In this document: piece by piece, positions 1 to 8,573 of the stretch
Numbering within the stretch: the stretch's first letter is position 1
Layout of the letters: each line of letters opens with the position of its first letter
NCBI RefSeq assembly: GCF_000260415.1
Contig: NZ_BACP01000025.1
Span: forward strand, 1 to 60,266
Direction: 5' to 3'
From: Liquorilactobacillus mali KCTC 3596 = DSM 20444
Lineage (GTDB): Bacteria; Bacillota; Bacilli; Lactobacillales; Lactobacillaceae
DNA length: 60,266 bases
Program-made: the position numbers and the translations under genes
Notes under the pieces: generated by a model
The model's database searches: none
Seen by the model: only the letters and a program-made list of their open reading frames with translations
What the model was told of the DNA's origin: nothing

Positions 1-537
1 ACTGATCAAAAACAATTAGCTGATTTTTTTGCAAATCACAAATCATTTGATCACATTGTTTCAACTCTCGGAGGTGCAATGGGTGGCGGTTTTTTAGACA
101 ACTCACTGACAAAAATTCGAAAAGTAATAGAAGGTAAGTTCTTTGACAATCTGCAACTTGCGCAATTGGCTGTGTCACACCTAAATAAAGGCGGATCGCT
201 AACTTTCACTTCGGGAACGGGCGGTCACCCAAGTACAGCATCAGGTGCAATCGTTGGTAATCATGCTATTAATTTGTTGGTTAAAGGGTTATCTATTGAA
301 GTAGCATCCCAACACAAGCGTGTTAATGCGGTTGCTCCGACCTGGACAGCAACTGGATTGTGGCGTGATCTCTCACCCACACAACTGCAACAACAAAAAC
401 AATCAATTGCAGCAGGCATCCCCTTGAAGCGCACTGCAAAAGTCACTGAAGTTGCTTCGGCATATCTTTATTTAATAACGAACGACTTTATGACTGGTCA
501 AATAATTAATGTTGACGGTGGTGTTAGTGCTCTATAA
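1..537 (+). CDS. Short-chain dehydrogenase/reductase (SDR) family protein, 5' end outside window
   Basis: The frame is open from base 1 and ends with TAA at 537, so about 178 C-terminal residues are visible and the NAD(P)-binding start lies upstream. An internal ATG at 79 is not the true start, because coding sequence typical of the fold (DHIVSTLGG) precedes it. The visible part has the SDR core order: a D-x-I-V-x-x-L-G strand, the F-T-S-G strand with the catalytic serine, a long helix ending in S-I-E-V-A, and the C-terminal TGQIINVDGG motif. The catalytic Y-x-x-x-K of classical SDRs aligns with I-x-x-x-H (AIVGNHAINLL), so activity is uncertain. It is a lone plus-strand gene closed by a bidirectional terminator. 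The family is clear; the substrate is unknown. Confidence 0.8.
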   Translation, partial: TDQKQLADFFANHKSFDHIVSTLGGAMGGGFLDNSLTKIRKVIEGKFFDNLQLAQLAVSHLNKGGSLTFTSGTGGHPSTASGAIVGNHAINLLVKGLSIEVASQHKRVNAVAPTWTATGLWRDLSPTQLQQQKQSIAAGIPLKRTAKVTEVASAYLYLITNDFMTGQIINVDGGVSAL

Positions 538-547
538 CAAGACAAAT

Positions 548-595
548 AAAAAAAGCTTGATTTCCGGTTAAATCCGTTGAAATCAAGCCTTTTTA
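548..595 (+). terminator. Bidirectional intrinsic terminator
   Basis: A perfect 10-bp stem, GCTTGATTTC (555-564) with GAAATCAAGC (579-588), is followed by a T run on the plus strand and preceded by an A run, so it can work in both directions. It lies between the plus-strand SDR gene and the minus-strand ABC operon and can end both transcripts. Confidence 0.85.
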
Positions 596-691
596 TAATT
601 AATTACTAAAATCTCTATTCAAATCAAAACTGAGATACCTAATCACTTTGCCATAATTCAAAAAATAATTAGTTTAGACCATCTTGCTCAC

Positions 692-1411
692 TTAATCTAA
701 AATTTCGGCAAGAATCTCTTCAGAAATTTCAACTTCTTTCTCTTTGTCACCAAGGCTTTCTTTACCACGATATGGATTCTCAACAATTCGCCAAATTGTT
801 CCATTCTTGATTACTGCAATGCGATCAGCCATTCTTACAGCCTCATTAATATCATGTGTTACCAGAAAAGTTGTAATTGCCTTATCCTGACAAACTTTTC
901 TAATCAAGTCTTGCATCTTGGTTCTCGTTAATGCATCTAGTGCTCCCAATGGTTCATCCAAAAGAAGAAGACGCGGATGTGACATCAGGGCACGTGCTAA
1001 AGCAACACGCTGTCTCTGCCCACCTGATAATTGAGAAGGAAGCTGCTCAACATACTGTCCTAAGCCTACTTGTGTAAGTAGCTCAGTAGCCTCACTAACT
1101 GATTGTTTGCCCCTTTTATCCAGCAAAACATTATCCATAACATTCATCCATGGAAGCAAACGATCTTCTTGGAACATTACACGAGCTTCTTTATTTAACC
1201 CCTGAATCTTATTACCATCTTGAATAATGGATCCAGCGGAAGTCTCTTCTAGACCAGCCAGCATTCGTAATAGCGTACTTTTACCGCCACCACTCATACC
1301 GACTAATGCAATAAATTCACCTTCATTAATAACCAGATTAGCATCACTTAAAATAACACTTTTACCGTATGATTTACCAACTTTATTTATTTCTAGAAGT
1401 TTCTGAGGCAT
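692..1411 (-). CDS. ABC transporter ATP-binding protein, nitrate/sulfonate/taurine type
   Basis: This is the cytoplasmic ATPase that would power the importer formed with the two upstream genes. I start it at the ATG at 1411 (MPQKLLEI), seven bases after AAAGGAGG; a longer frame begins eight codons earlier without such a site. The 239 residues hold all ABC motifs: Walker A GMSGGGKST (38-46), Q-loop Gln81, signature LSGGQ (128-132), Walker B LLLLDEP (148-154) and H-loop His186. The Q-loop context QEDRLLPW is typical of the SsuB/TauB/NrtD family. Its start overlaps the permease end by 29 bases, which indicates translational coupling. It is the last gene of a five-gene operon. The substrate (sulfonate, taurine, nitrate-like or other) cannot be decided from this subunit. 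Confidence 0.9.
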   Translation of the reverse strand: MPQKLLEINKVGKSYGKSVILSDANLVINEGEFIALVGMSGGGKSTLLRMLAGLEETSAGSIIQDGNKIQGLNKEARVMFQEDRLLPWMNVMDNVLLDKRGKQSVSEATELLTQVGLGQYVEQLPSQLSGGQRQRVALARALMSHPRLLLLDEPLGALDALTRTKMQDLIRKVCQDKAITTFLVTHDINEAVRMADRIAVIKNGTIWRIVENPYRGKESLGDKEKEVEISEEILAEILD

Positions 1412-2213
1412 CTGTATTCCTCCTTTCAACTGCACGCCATTCTAGGAAAATATCCTCTAAATTTTTAGCAATAAAATCAGATAACTTTCCTAACAAAGCA
1501 TAGATTAAAATACATAAAACAATCGTCTTCATATCCATGAACTGTTCAGCGTTAGTTGACATATAACCTATACCTGAACTTGCCGAAATTGTTTCAGCAA
1601 CAATCAAAGTCGTCCACATTACGCCAAGTGCATACCTAACACCCATCAAAATAGTTGGAAGGGCTCCAGGAAAGATAACCTTGATAAACAAATCCTTTTT
1701 ACTCAACTCATAAGACTTGCCCATTTCAATTAACTTAGGATCAACAGATGTAATTCCATGGTAAGTATTAATATACATCGGGAAGAGGCAACCTAACGCA
1801 ACCAATGAGATTTTGGCAGATTCACCAATCCCAAGCCATAAAATAATCAGTGGAATCAATGCTAAATGTGGGATATTGCGCAACATTTGAATAGTACTGT
1901 CAAACAATAACCTTGCCTTACGTGAAACACCATTGATGAAACCTAAAACAAAACCCAGTCCGCCGCCAATTAGAAGGCCAGCAGTTGCACGGTAAAGACT
2001 GATACTCATATTTTCTTGAAGTTCACCGTTCTTAAAGAGCTTAATACCATTTGTTACAACATCAATTGGAGATGGTAACAAAGTTTCATTGACCCACGAG
2101 AGATTGCAAGCAACTTGCCAAAAAACTATCAAGAAAACAGGAATCAACCAAGGTAATGAATTTTTAAACTTAAACGAAAAATGATATTTTTCATTCGTTT
2201 CAATATTTTCCAT
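1383..2213 (-). CDS. ABC transporter permease, SsuC/TauC type
   Basis: This is a membrane subunit of a binding-protein-dependent importer. It has 276 residues with a first hydrophobic segment at about 16-34 (LPWLIPVFLIVFW), several further segments, and the cytoplasmic coupling loop of this family around residues 180-200 (FPGALPTILMGVRYAL), which contacts the ATPase. The length and about six membrane spans fit the SsuC/TauC family. The ATG follows AGGAGAAAGATT. It lies 18 bases downstream of the binding-protein gene and overlaps the ATPase gene, so the three form one transport unit. Confidence 0.9.
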   Translation of the reverse strand: MENIETNEKYHFSFKFKNSLPWLIPVFLIVFWQVACNLSWVNETLLPSPIDVVTNGIKLFKNGELQENMSISLYRATAGLLIGGGLGFVLGFINGVSRKARLLFDSTIQMLRNIPHLALIPLIILWLGIGESAKISLVALGCLFPMYINTYHGITSVDPKLIEMGKSYELSKKDLFIKVIFPGALPTILMGVRYALGVMWTTLIVAETISASSGIGYMSTNAEQFMDMKTIVLCILIYALLGKLSDFIAKNLEDIFLEWRAVERRNTDASETSRNK

Positions 2214-2231
2214 AATCTTTCTCCTTATTAG

Positions 2232-3203
2232 TTATTTAAGATACTGAACATGCTTTGAAACATCAATTTTCTTTGTAAGAATGTTGTTGTCGTAAAATAC
2301 ATTAGCAATTTCTTGTTCCTCTTTTACGACACTCTTTGACATTGCATGCATTGAGAATGTTCTACGGATAACAGATCTACGAACAACCTTCTTGGAAAGT
2401 TTTAAGTCTGCACTCATTTTTTTAATCAGTTTAGAGTGATTTTTGTTAGCCCATTTCATATCCTGCTCAGTATATTTAATAATTAATTTGCTCAATGTTT
2501 TGTTTTTACTTGCATAAGTTGTTGGTGAAACAATGAAACTTCGGTTGAGTGCCTTTGTAGTTGTACCATCAACAAGTAACTTTGAATTCTCGGTTATCTC
2601 AACTTGTGCTACACTAGGATCCCAGTTAGCCCAAGCATCAACCTTACCTTTAGAATATGCAACACTCGCAGCATCCGAATCTAGATTGACCCAAGTTATG
2701 TCATCATTACTCAATCCAGCTACTTTAAGTGCCCTTAGCAACATGTATTGTGAACTTGTACCCTTAGTGTATGCAACTTTTTTACCTTTTAAATCTGCCA
2801 ATGTTTTGATTGAAGAATTTTTGCGAATCAAAATTCCACTACCCTTTGCTTTTGTTCCACCAGCCGCCACATAAGTTAATTTAGTACCCGCTGCCAAGGC
2901 TGATACGGGTGGTGTATCACCTACACGCGCATAATCGACATTACCTGAAGCAAGTGCTTGCAGCATTGCCGCACCATTTTGGAATTCCTTGAACTTAACG
3001 TTGTATCCCTTCGCTTTCATCTTTTTAACGAACTGACCTCTGATTTTAGAGATATAGAATTCATCTCCAGCTTGATATCCCAGTACAACATTCTTCAAGC
3101 TGGAGCTTCCAGCATCTTCTCTTGTCAGATGCCAGCCATAAATAGCAACTCCACACCAAAATAATAAAAGAATTGCGATAAAACTTTTTTTAAGATTCTT
3201 CAT
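2232..3203 (-). CDS. ABC transporter substrate-binding protein, SsuA/TauA-like
   Basis: This is the extracytoplasmic ligand-binding subunit of the importer. The 323 residues start with a basic stretch and one hydrophobic segment (about 7-24); a Cys is present in it, but the context FWCG is not a good lipobox, so it may be membrane-anchored by this helix rather than lipidated. The mature part follows the periplasmic-binding-protein type II fold of the NMT1/SsuA group: G-Y-Q-A-G, the NVDYARVGDTPP segment at the first domain crossing, the DLKGKKVAYTKGTSSQY strand, and an AWANWDPSVAQ segment. The ligase gene ends one base before the spacer to this start, so the two are tightly coupled. The family binds sulfonates, taurine, nitrate or thiamine precursors; the true ligand is unknown. 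Confidence 0.88.
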   Translation of the reverse strand: MKNLKKSFIAILLLFWCGVAIYGWHLTREDAGSSSLKNVVLGYQAGDEFYISKIRGQFVKKMKAKGYNVKFKEFQNGAAMLQALASGNVDYARVGDTPPVSALAAGTKLTYVAAGGTKAKGSGILIRKNSSIKTLADLKGKKVAYTKGTSSQYMLLRALKVAGLSNDDITWVNLDSDAASVAYSKGKVDAWANWDPSVAQVEITENSKLLVDGTTTKALNRSFIVSPTTYASKNKTLSKLIIKYTEQDMKWANKNHSKLIKKMSADLKLSKKVVRRSVIRRTFSMHAMSKSVVKEEQEIANVFYDNNILTKKIDVSKHVQYLK

Positions 3204-3204
3204 A

Positions 3205-4725
3205 CTATTTCACAGTCCTCTTTTCTTGTAGTATCTCTGCCAATTTTGGTCTTAATATCTTGCGAGTTGGATTTAATGGAAATTTATCTAAAAAGAAGAT
3301 TTCAGTTGGTCTTCGATACTTAGCAAGATGTGTTGCTGCATAATCAATAATTCGTTGACGGTGTTTTGCCAGAGTCTCAGAATCTTTGGTATCATCAATT
3401 ACGGCAGCCGCTACAATTTCGCCATATAGTTCATCAGGCAATCCCACGACCGCAACTTGTTTAATGAAGTCCAAGTTTCCAAGAACATCTTCGACAACTG
3501 ATGGACTGACTTTTTCACCACCATGATTAATAACATCTTTACTACGACCTTCCAACCACAGATAACCCTCTTCATCAAAATATCCTAAATCACCTGTTAA
3601 GAACCAACCGTCTTTAAAGGAGTCGGGATGTGGATCAAGATAGCTCGTAATTACGTGATCACCGCGAATTGCAATCTCTCCATGAATTCCTGGTGCATCA
3701 GTAAAGTCATCCCCATCTATAATTGTTACATCAGTATGGTATGGTTTACCGACTGAACCAATTTTTATATTGTCTAATGGATTCAGAGTACATTGACTAC
3801 AAGATTCTGTCATACCATATCCTTCAAGCAATGGAACACCAAATTTTTTTACAAATTTCTTATGACGGCTAACTGGAAGCATCGCAGAAGCACACCTAAC
3901 AAAGCGAAGTTTGTGATTTGGGTCAAATTGGGCTAAGGCCTTCTCATTTTTCAATAAGATAGAAACAATTGTAGGAACCACTGAGGACCATGTAACATCA
4001 TTCTTCATTACCTGCTGCCAGAAACGGCTTGCACTGAACTTAGGTGCGATCACTAATCTCCCATCCGATAGAAGTGTAGAAACAACGATTAATTCCTGTG
4101 CATTAATATGAAACATTGGCATTATAATCAAAACAGTATCAGCTGCACTTAAACGATGGCTCTCCAAGTCATAGTGTGCTGCTTTTAACATAATCTCATG
4201 AGTCAGGCCAACCTTCTTAGGCTTTCCAGTAGTTCCAGATGTATTCAGTATCCAACCATATGACTGCTCATTTGGCTTAGCTTCCTTGTCACCTATGTTC
4301 AAATCATTTCTTGTTAGGATGACCAAATCTTCAAATGTATGCAACTGAACTGTCTGTTTATCCAGTTCAGTGAAATTACTGAAAACTTCGGCACGGCTGG
4401 CATTAAAGATAATTGCTGCATAATGATTCTCGCGAAAGTCTTTGACAAGTTCTACATCAGAGGTACTTTCCGAGACTGGATGAGCAGTAACACCTAATCG
4501 CCACAAGGCTTGGTTGATTGGAACATATGCAGCCGAATTTTCAAGACACATAAATGCAATGTCTCCACTGCCCATGTGGGCGTTCAAAAAAATTTTTTGA
4601 AGTTTTGTTATATCTTCCTCCACGTCTTTTCCAGTAAACCATTTGTTCATTCGTTCATCTTTTAAAAATTCACGATTAACATTCTTTTTTAAATGCATTG
4701 CAAGTTCTGTAGTTAATTTTGTCAT
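3205..4725 (-). CDS. AMP-forming acyl-CoA synthetase / acyl-adenylate ligase
   Basis: It probably activates a carboxylic acid with ATP to an acyl-adenylate and then passes it to CoA or another thiol. The 506 residues carry the ANL-superfamily motifs in order: phosphate-binding loop NTSGTTGKPKK (161-171), YGMTE (303-307), TGD (377-379), the hinge region GRSKDVINHGGEKVSP (393-408), and a C-terminal Lys489 in PTRKILR that would catalyse adenylation. No carrier or condensation domain follows, so it is a stand-alone ligase and not a peptide synthetase module. It sits between a membrane acyltransferase (one-base overlap) and the binding protein of an importer. I infer that an imported or internal acid is activated here and may be handed to the acyltransferase. 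The acid is not predictable. Confidence 0.85.
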   Translation of the reverse strand: MTKLTTELAMHLKKNVNREFLKDERMNKWFTGKDVEEDITKLQKIFLNAHMGSGDIAFMCLENSAAYVPINQALWRLGVTAHPVSESTSDVELVKDFRENHYAAIIFNASRAEVFSNFTELDKQTVQLHTFEDLVILTRNDLNIGDKEAKPNEQSYGWILNTSGTTGKPKKVGLTHEIMLKAAHYDLESHRLSAADTVLIIMPMFHINAQELIVVSTLLSDGRLVIAPKFSASRFWQQVMKNDVTWSSVVPTIVSILLKNEKALAQFDPNHKLRFVRCASAMLPVSRHKKFVKKFGVPLLEGYGMTESCSQCTLNPLDNIKIGSVGKPYHTDVTIIDGDDFTDAPGIHGEIAIRGDHVITSYLDPHPDSFKDGWFLTGDLGYFDEEGYLWLEGRSKDVINHGGEKVSPSVVEDVLGNLDFIKQVAVVGLPDELYGEIVAAAVIDDTKDSETLAKHRQRIIDYAATHLAKYRRPTEIFFLDKFPLNPTRKILRPKLAEILQEKRTVK

Positions 4726-5870
4726 TATTTACTCCTCCTAATCTTTTGTGGGCGTCCAATCAATATTCCAAATGGAGGAACTTTGTAAAGAATGAATGAT
4801 ACTAGCCATGAGATTCCTAAAACAACTAAGTATCCTACTGGTAATAGCAGGAATAATACCCATTCATTCAAATAACCCTTAATATTCGATAAAATATACG
4901 CTAAAAATGTCAGCCCAATAGTTTGAGTCAGATAGACACCAAAGGATAACTTTGAAGATAAGGAAACAAATCTTGCAAATTTCTCCCATTTTGGTTGCGT
5001 TCTATGACTCGAATATGAAAGACTAAGACACCAAACAGTACAAATCATGAGTGAAGCATAAATCATCAAGTAAGGCTGATGTACTAACTCAGTGTAATGC
5101 TGACCTAACTTGAGGACATACCAGTTAATATAAAACAGACCAAACGTTCCTAATCCTAATAAAGCAGTGAGTGTATAGACAATTTTCCGATACTTTATGA
5201 TGAATGCCTTGGCTTCATCATAGTGAATTGAAACAAATCCACCTGCAATAAAGTAGAACTGGTATGATAAAACAAAGTTACCGTAATACTTCAGTAAGTA
5301 TGGCCAGTTATCATGATTCATCTCTGGATATATATATTTTGTCCAGATTAAGAAAAATAATTGGATTAACGCGCTGATTGAGAATATCAATAAATGATAA
5401 CCATTCAACTTCTTAAACAATTTAAGTAATAATGGAAAAATCAGATAAAGCTGAAATGTCACCAGAATGTAGTACATATAGAATTGATCCCCATGAATCA
5501 AAGCTGAATACCAGTCTGTTAACCAACTACGAAAATTCAAATTATCACCCACTGCAATAGCAGCAAATATTAAGAAAAATCCATTCCAAAATAAGTAGGG
5601 AACTCCACCACCCTTGTAACGTTTGTACCAAAAGGCCAGATAATTTACCTGATCTTTTTTATAATATTGTAAAAACAGTACTAATCCCGTGACGAACATG
5701 AATCCCATTCTTGTGAAATGCAGCAATAAATGCGTCATTAACAATACTAACTGCGGAACTGAATCGGTTGATAAACTAGCAATAAATGATGATGTTACAT
5801 GATTTGCTAGTACCCCAAAAATGAAAATACATCTCATTAAATCAACTTCATATAAATACTTTTTCTTCAT
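4725..5870 (-). CDS. Integral membrane acyltransferase, acyltransferase-3 family
   Basis: The 381 residues form a multi-spanning membrane protein, with about ten hydrophobic segments between positions 10 and 370, and an acyltransferase-3 style start: Y-E-V-D-L-M-R followed by GVLANH, where the Arg and His match the conserved pair of the family. Members move acyl groups from cytoplasmic donors to sugars, peptidoglycan, teichoic acids or lipids at the outer face. It is the first gene of the operon and overlaps the ligase start by one base. A likely role is surface O-acylation using an acyl donor made by the ligase. A transporter-only function is possible, as some family members lack shown activity. 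Confidence 0.75.
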   Translation of the reverse strand: MKKKYLYEVDLMRCIFIFGVLANHVTSSFIASLSTDSVPQLVLLMTHLLLHFTRMGFMFVTGLVLFLQYYKKDQVNYLAFWYKRYKGGGVPYLFWNGFFLIFAAIAVGDNLNFRSWLTDWYSALIHGDQFYMYYILVTFQLYLIFPLLLKLFKKLNGYHLLIFSISALIQLFFLIWTKYIYPEMNHDNWPYLLKYYGNFVLSYQFYFIAGGFVSIHYDEAKAFIIKYRKIVYTLTALLGLGTFGLFYINWYVLKLGQHYTELVHQPYLMIYASLMICTVWCLSLSYSSHRTQPKWEKFARFVSLSSKLSFGVYLTQTIGLTFLAYILSNIKGYLNEWVLFLLLPVGYLVVLGISWLVSFILYKVPPFGILIGRPQKIRRSK

Positions 5871-6060
5871 CCAAAGACCCCTATACCATAATTTATAATA
5901 AAGTCGTTATTTTCCCCACTCCCAAAATAAGCAGAAATAAACTCTTTATTACCCATATAATAATTTAAAATATTGATTTGACTGCTGTATGTCTAATGTA
6001 TGAATTATTTGTGAAAAAAAGATAGTAAAGTAAAATAAATAACATTAATTGTGAATTATT

Positions 6061-6109
6061 AAAAAAAGTCCTGCTAAAAATCAGCTTTTGCTAACTTCTA
6101 ACAGGACCA
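6061..6109 (-). terminator. Intrinsic terminator of parE-parC
   Basis: On the minus strand GTCCTGTT pairs with AGCAGGAC, an inner TTAGC/GCTGA stem stacks on it, and seven T follow. It starts eight bases downstream of the parC stop codon. Confidence 0.8.
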
Positions 6110-6116
6110 TTAATTA

Positions 6117-8573
6117 TTATTCTTCTTTTTTCTCTCTTGTTACTATAAATCTTATTGGATTACCTTGAGTAGCCGTGTCAACTACAAACGAACCATTTGA
6201 ATAACGGTCACCTGTGGGGTGTTCAAATGGATTGATAATTACTGTTTCTTGTTTGTCAGTGATTATCGCCAAATCCTGAGGTTCTTCTTTCGATAATAAG
6301 GAAACAAATTCAATACGATGAGGATTTCTTTTTAGTTCCCGTAAAACTTGGACACCACGTCTTGCCCTAGTTGTAGGGGACACCTCAGCTACTGACATTC
6401 GCTTGAATGCACCTCTTTGTGTAAGAATTCCAACCTGTTCAGAACCTGTTACCAACAAGACTGAAGCAATAAAGTCATCTCGCAAATCCATTGCCTTAAC
6501 ACCTGCAGCTTTAGCACCTGATACTGGGACCTCGGATAACAAGTATCTTAGCCCATATCCACCATGTGTGATTGCCAAAACATACATATCATCGATCTGC
6601 TCAGACTGTACGAAATTAACCAAGATCAACTTATCCGTATCAGATTTTAACTTCATACCTTGACTCGCTCTAGATTTATAAGTTCTACCCGGTTTTAAAT
6701 CAACAAAAGCAGTTTGCTTAATATTACCTTCTTTTGTAGCAAGTACAAAATTACCAGCTTGTTCCAGATCTTTAAAGGCAAATGCAGCCAGAATCTTCTC
6801 ATCTGGTTTGAGTCCTATTGATTGGGAAAGATGTAAACCCGTGTCTTTCCACTTATAATCGGGAATTTCGTGCACAGGACGATATATCACGTTTCCACTA
6901 TCTGTGAAGATAAAGAAATGGTCAAGCGTATTTATGGTTTTCTGATACACAACCGAGTCCTCAGGCTTCAAACCATTTTCTGTAACATCAGATGCTTTGA
7001 ATGAGCGCAGAGAACTCCTCTTAAGGTAACCATCCCTACTTACCATAACAACAACATCCTCGGGAGCAACAAGAACTTCTGTTTCAATCTTCAGCTGTTC
7101 AACTTTGTTTTGAATAACTGTTTTTCGCTCAGATGTATATTTCTTGTCAATTGCCAAGATTTCCTTCTTAATAACTTTATCCAATTCTTTTGGATTTGCC
7201 AGAATAAGTTCAAACTTCCTGATCTTATCAGTCAATTCTTTTGCTTCCGCCCGAAGAGCAGTTACATCAGTATTTGTTAAACGATAGAGTTGCAGTGACA
7301 CAATAGCCTCAGCTTGCGCTTCAGTGAAGCTGTACTTAACAACCAAATTGTCTTTTGCGTCCTTTTTATTGTTGCTTGCCCGAATCGTTTTGATTACATC
7401 ATCTAAAATTGATAATGCCTTGATTAACCCAGCAACAATGTGTTCACGTTCACGAGCCTTTTCAAGTTCAAATTGGGTTCTTCTTGTTGTTACAACTCTT
7501 TGATGTTCAAGGTAAGCAGTCAATATTTGTTTCAACCCTACATTTTCAGGCCGCATATTATTAATTGCAACCATGTTGAAATTATATGATATCTGCAAAT
7601 CAGTATTCTTGAACAAATAATTTAAGATACCTTCTTGATTGGCATTTCGTTTTAGTTCGATCACGACACGTAAACCTTCACGGTCACTCTCATCACGAAC
7701 TTCAGCAATACCTTCAACTTTCTTTAACAAGCGGATTTCATCTATTTTCTTCACAAGAATCGCTTTGTTCACTTCATAAGGTATCTCAGTTATGACAATT
7801 TGCTCTTTATTACCCTTTAAGGATTCGACTTTTGTTTTCGCACGTAGCATAACGCGTCCGCGCCCAGTAGTATAAGCCTTAGTAATACCATCTATTCCTT
7901 GCAGAATTCCTCCCGTTGGGAAATCCGGACCTTTCACAAATTCCATCAGATCATCAAGTGTAGCTTTAGGATGGCTCATCAAATAAAGTAGTGCCTGAAT
8001 TGTTTCATGGAGGTTATGAGGCGGAATTTCAGTGGCATATCCTGCAGATATCCCAGTTGCACCATTTACAAGCAGATTGGGGAAACGCGCTGGTAAAACA
8101 GTTGGTTCCATATCTGTATCATCAAAATTGGGAACAAAGTCAACTGTGCTTTTATCAATATCGCGAAGCAGCTCACCTGATATTTGACTTAAACGTGCTT
8201 CTGTATAACGCATAGCCGCAGGTGGATCACCATCCATCGATCCATTATTTCCATGCATCTCAATAAGCGGCTCACGTAGCTTCCACGATTGGCTCAAACG
8301 AACCATTGCTTCATAAATCGAACTATCACCGTGAGGATGAAAATTACCCATCACATTACCTACAGATTTAGCAGATTTTCTAAATGCTTTCTCGTAAGTA
8401 TTACCATCCTGATTCATCGCGTATAAGATACGGCGCTGAACAGGTTTTAAACCGTCTCTAATATCAGGTAGAGCACGTTCTTGAATAATATACTTCGAGT
8501 AACGTCCAAAACGTTCACCCATAACGGCCTCAAGTGAGAGTTCTTGAATTTTACTGCCTTGGTTTTCAACCAT
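6117..8573 (-). CDS. parC: DNA topoisomerase IV subunit A
   Basis: ParC is the DNA-breaking subunit of topoisomerase IV, which unlinks sister chromosomes with ParE. The 818 residues match the family length. The catalytic tyrosine is Tyr123 in AAMRYTEARLS, and the quinolone-resistance region HPHGDSSIYEAM has Ser84 and Glu88 at the two usual positions, which is not a known resistance change. The C-terminal half (after about residue 500) has the repeated blades of the DNA-wrapping beta-pinwheel. The ATG shares its first base with the last base of the parE stop, so the two are translationally coupled. The ParC rather than GyrA identity is supported by the coupling with parE and by plsY upstream, an arrangement common in lactic acid bacteria. 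Confidence 0.96.
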   Translation of the reverse strand: MVENQGSKIQELSLEAVMGERFGRYSKYIIQERALPDIRDGLKPVQRRILYAMNQDGNTYEKAFRKSAKSVGNVMGNFHPHGDSSIYEAMVRLSQSWKLREPLIEMHGNNGSMDGDPPAAMRYTEARLSQISGELLRDIDKSTVDFVPNFDDTDMEPTVLPARFPNLLVNGATGISAGYATEIPPHNLHETIQALLYLMSHPKATLDDLMEFVKGPDFPTGGILQGIDGITKAYTTGRGRVMLRAKTKVESLKGNKEQIVITEIPYEVNKAILVKKIDEIRLLKKVEGIAEVRDESDREGLRVVIELKRNANQEGILNYLFKNTDLQISYNFNMVAINNMRPENVGLKQILTAYLEHQRVVTTRRTQFELEKAREREHIVAGLIKALSILDDVIKTIRASNNKKDAKDNLVVKYSFTEAQAEAIVSLQLYRLTNTDVTALRAEAKELTDKIRKFELILANPKELDKVIKKEILAIDKKYTSERKTVIQNKVEQLKIETEVLVAPEDVVVMVSRDGYLKRSSLRSFKASDVTENGLKPEDSVVYQKTINTLDHFFIFTDSGNVIYRPVHEIPDYKWKDTGLHLSQSIGLKPDEKILAAFAFKDLEQAGNFVLATKEGNIKQTAFVDLKPGRTYKSRASQGMKLKSDTDKLILVNFVQSEQIDDMYVLAITHGGYGLRYLLSEVPVSGAKAAGVKAMDLRDDFIASVLLVTGSEQVGILTQRGAFKRMSVAEVSPTTRARRGVQVLRELKRNPHRIEFVSLLSKEEPQDLAIITDKQETVIINPFEHPTGDRYSNGSFVVDTATQGNPIRFIVTREKKEE

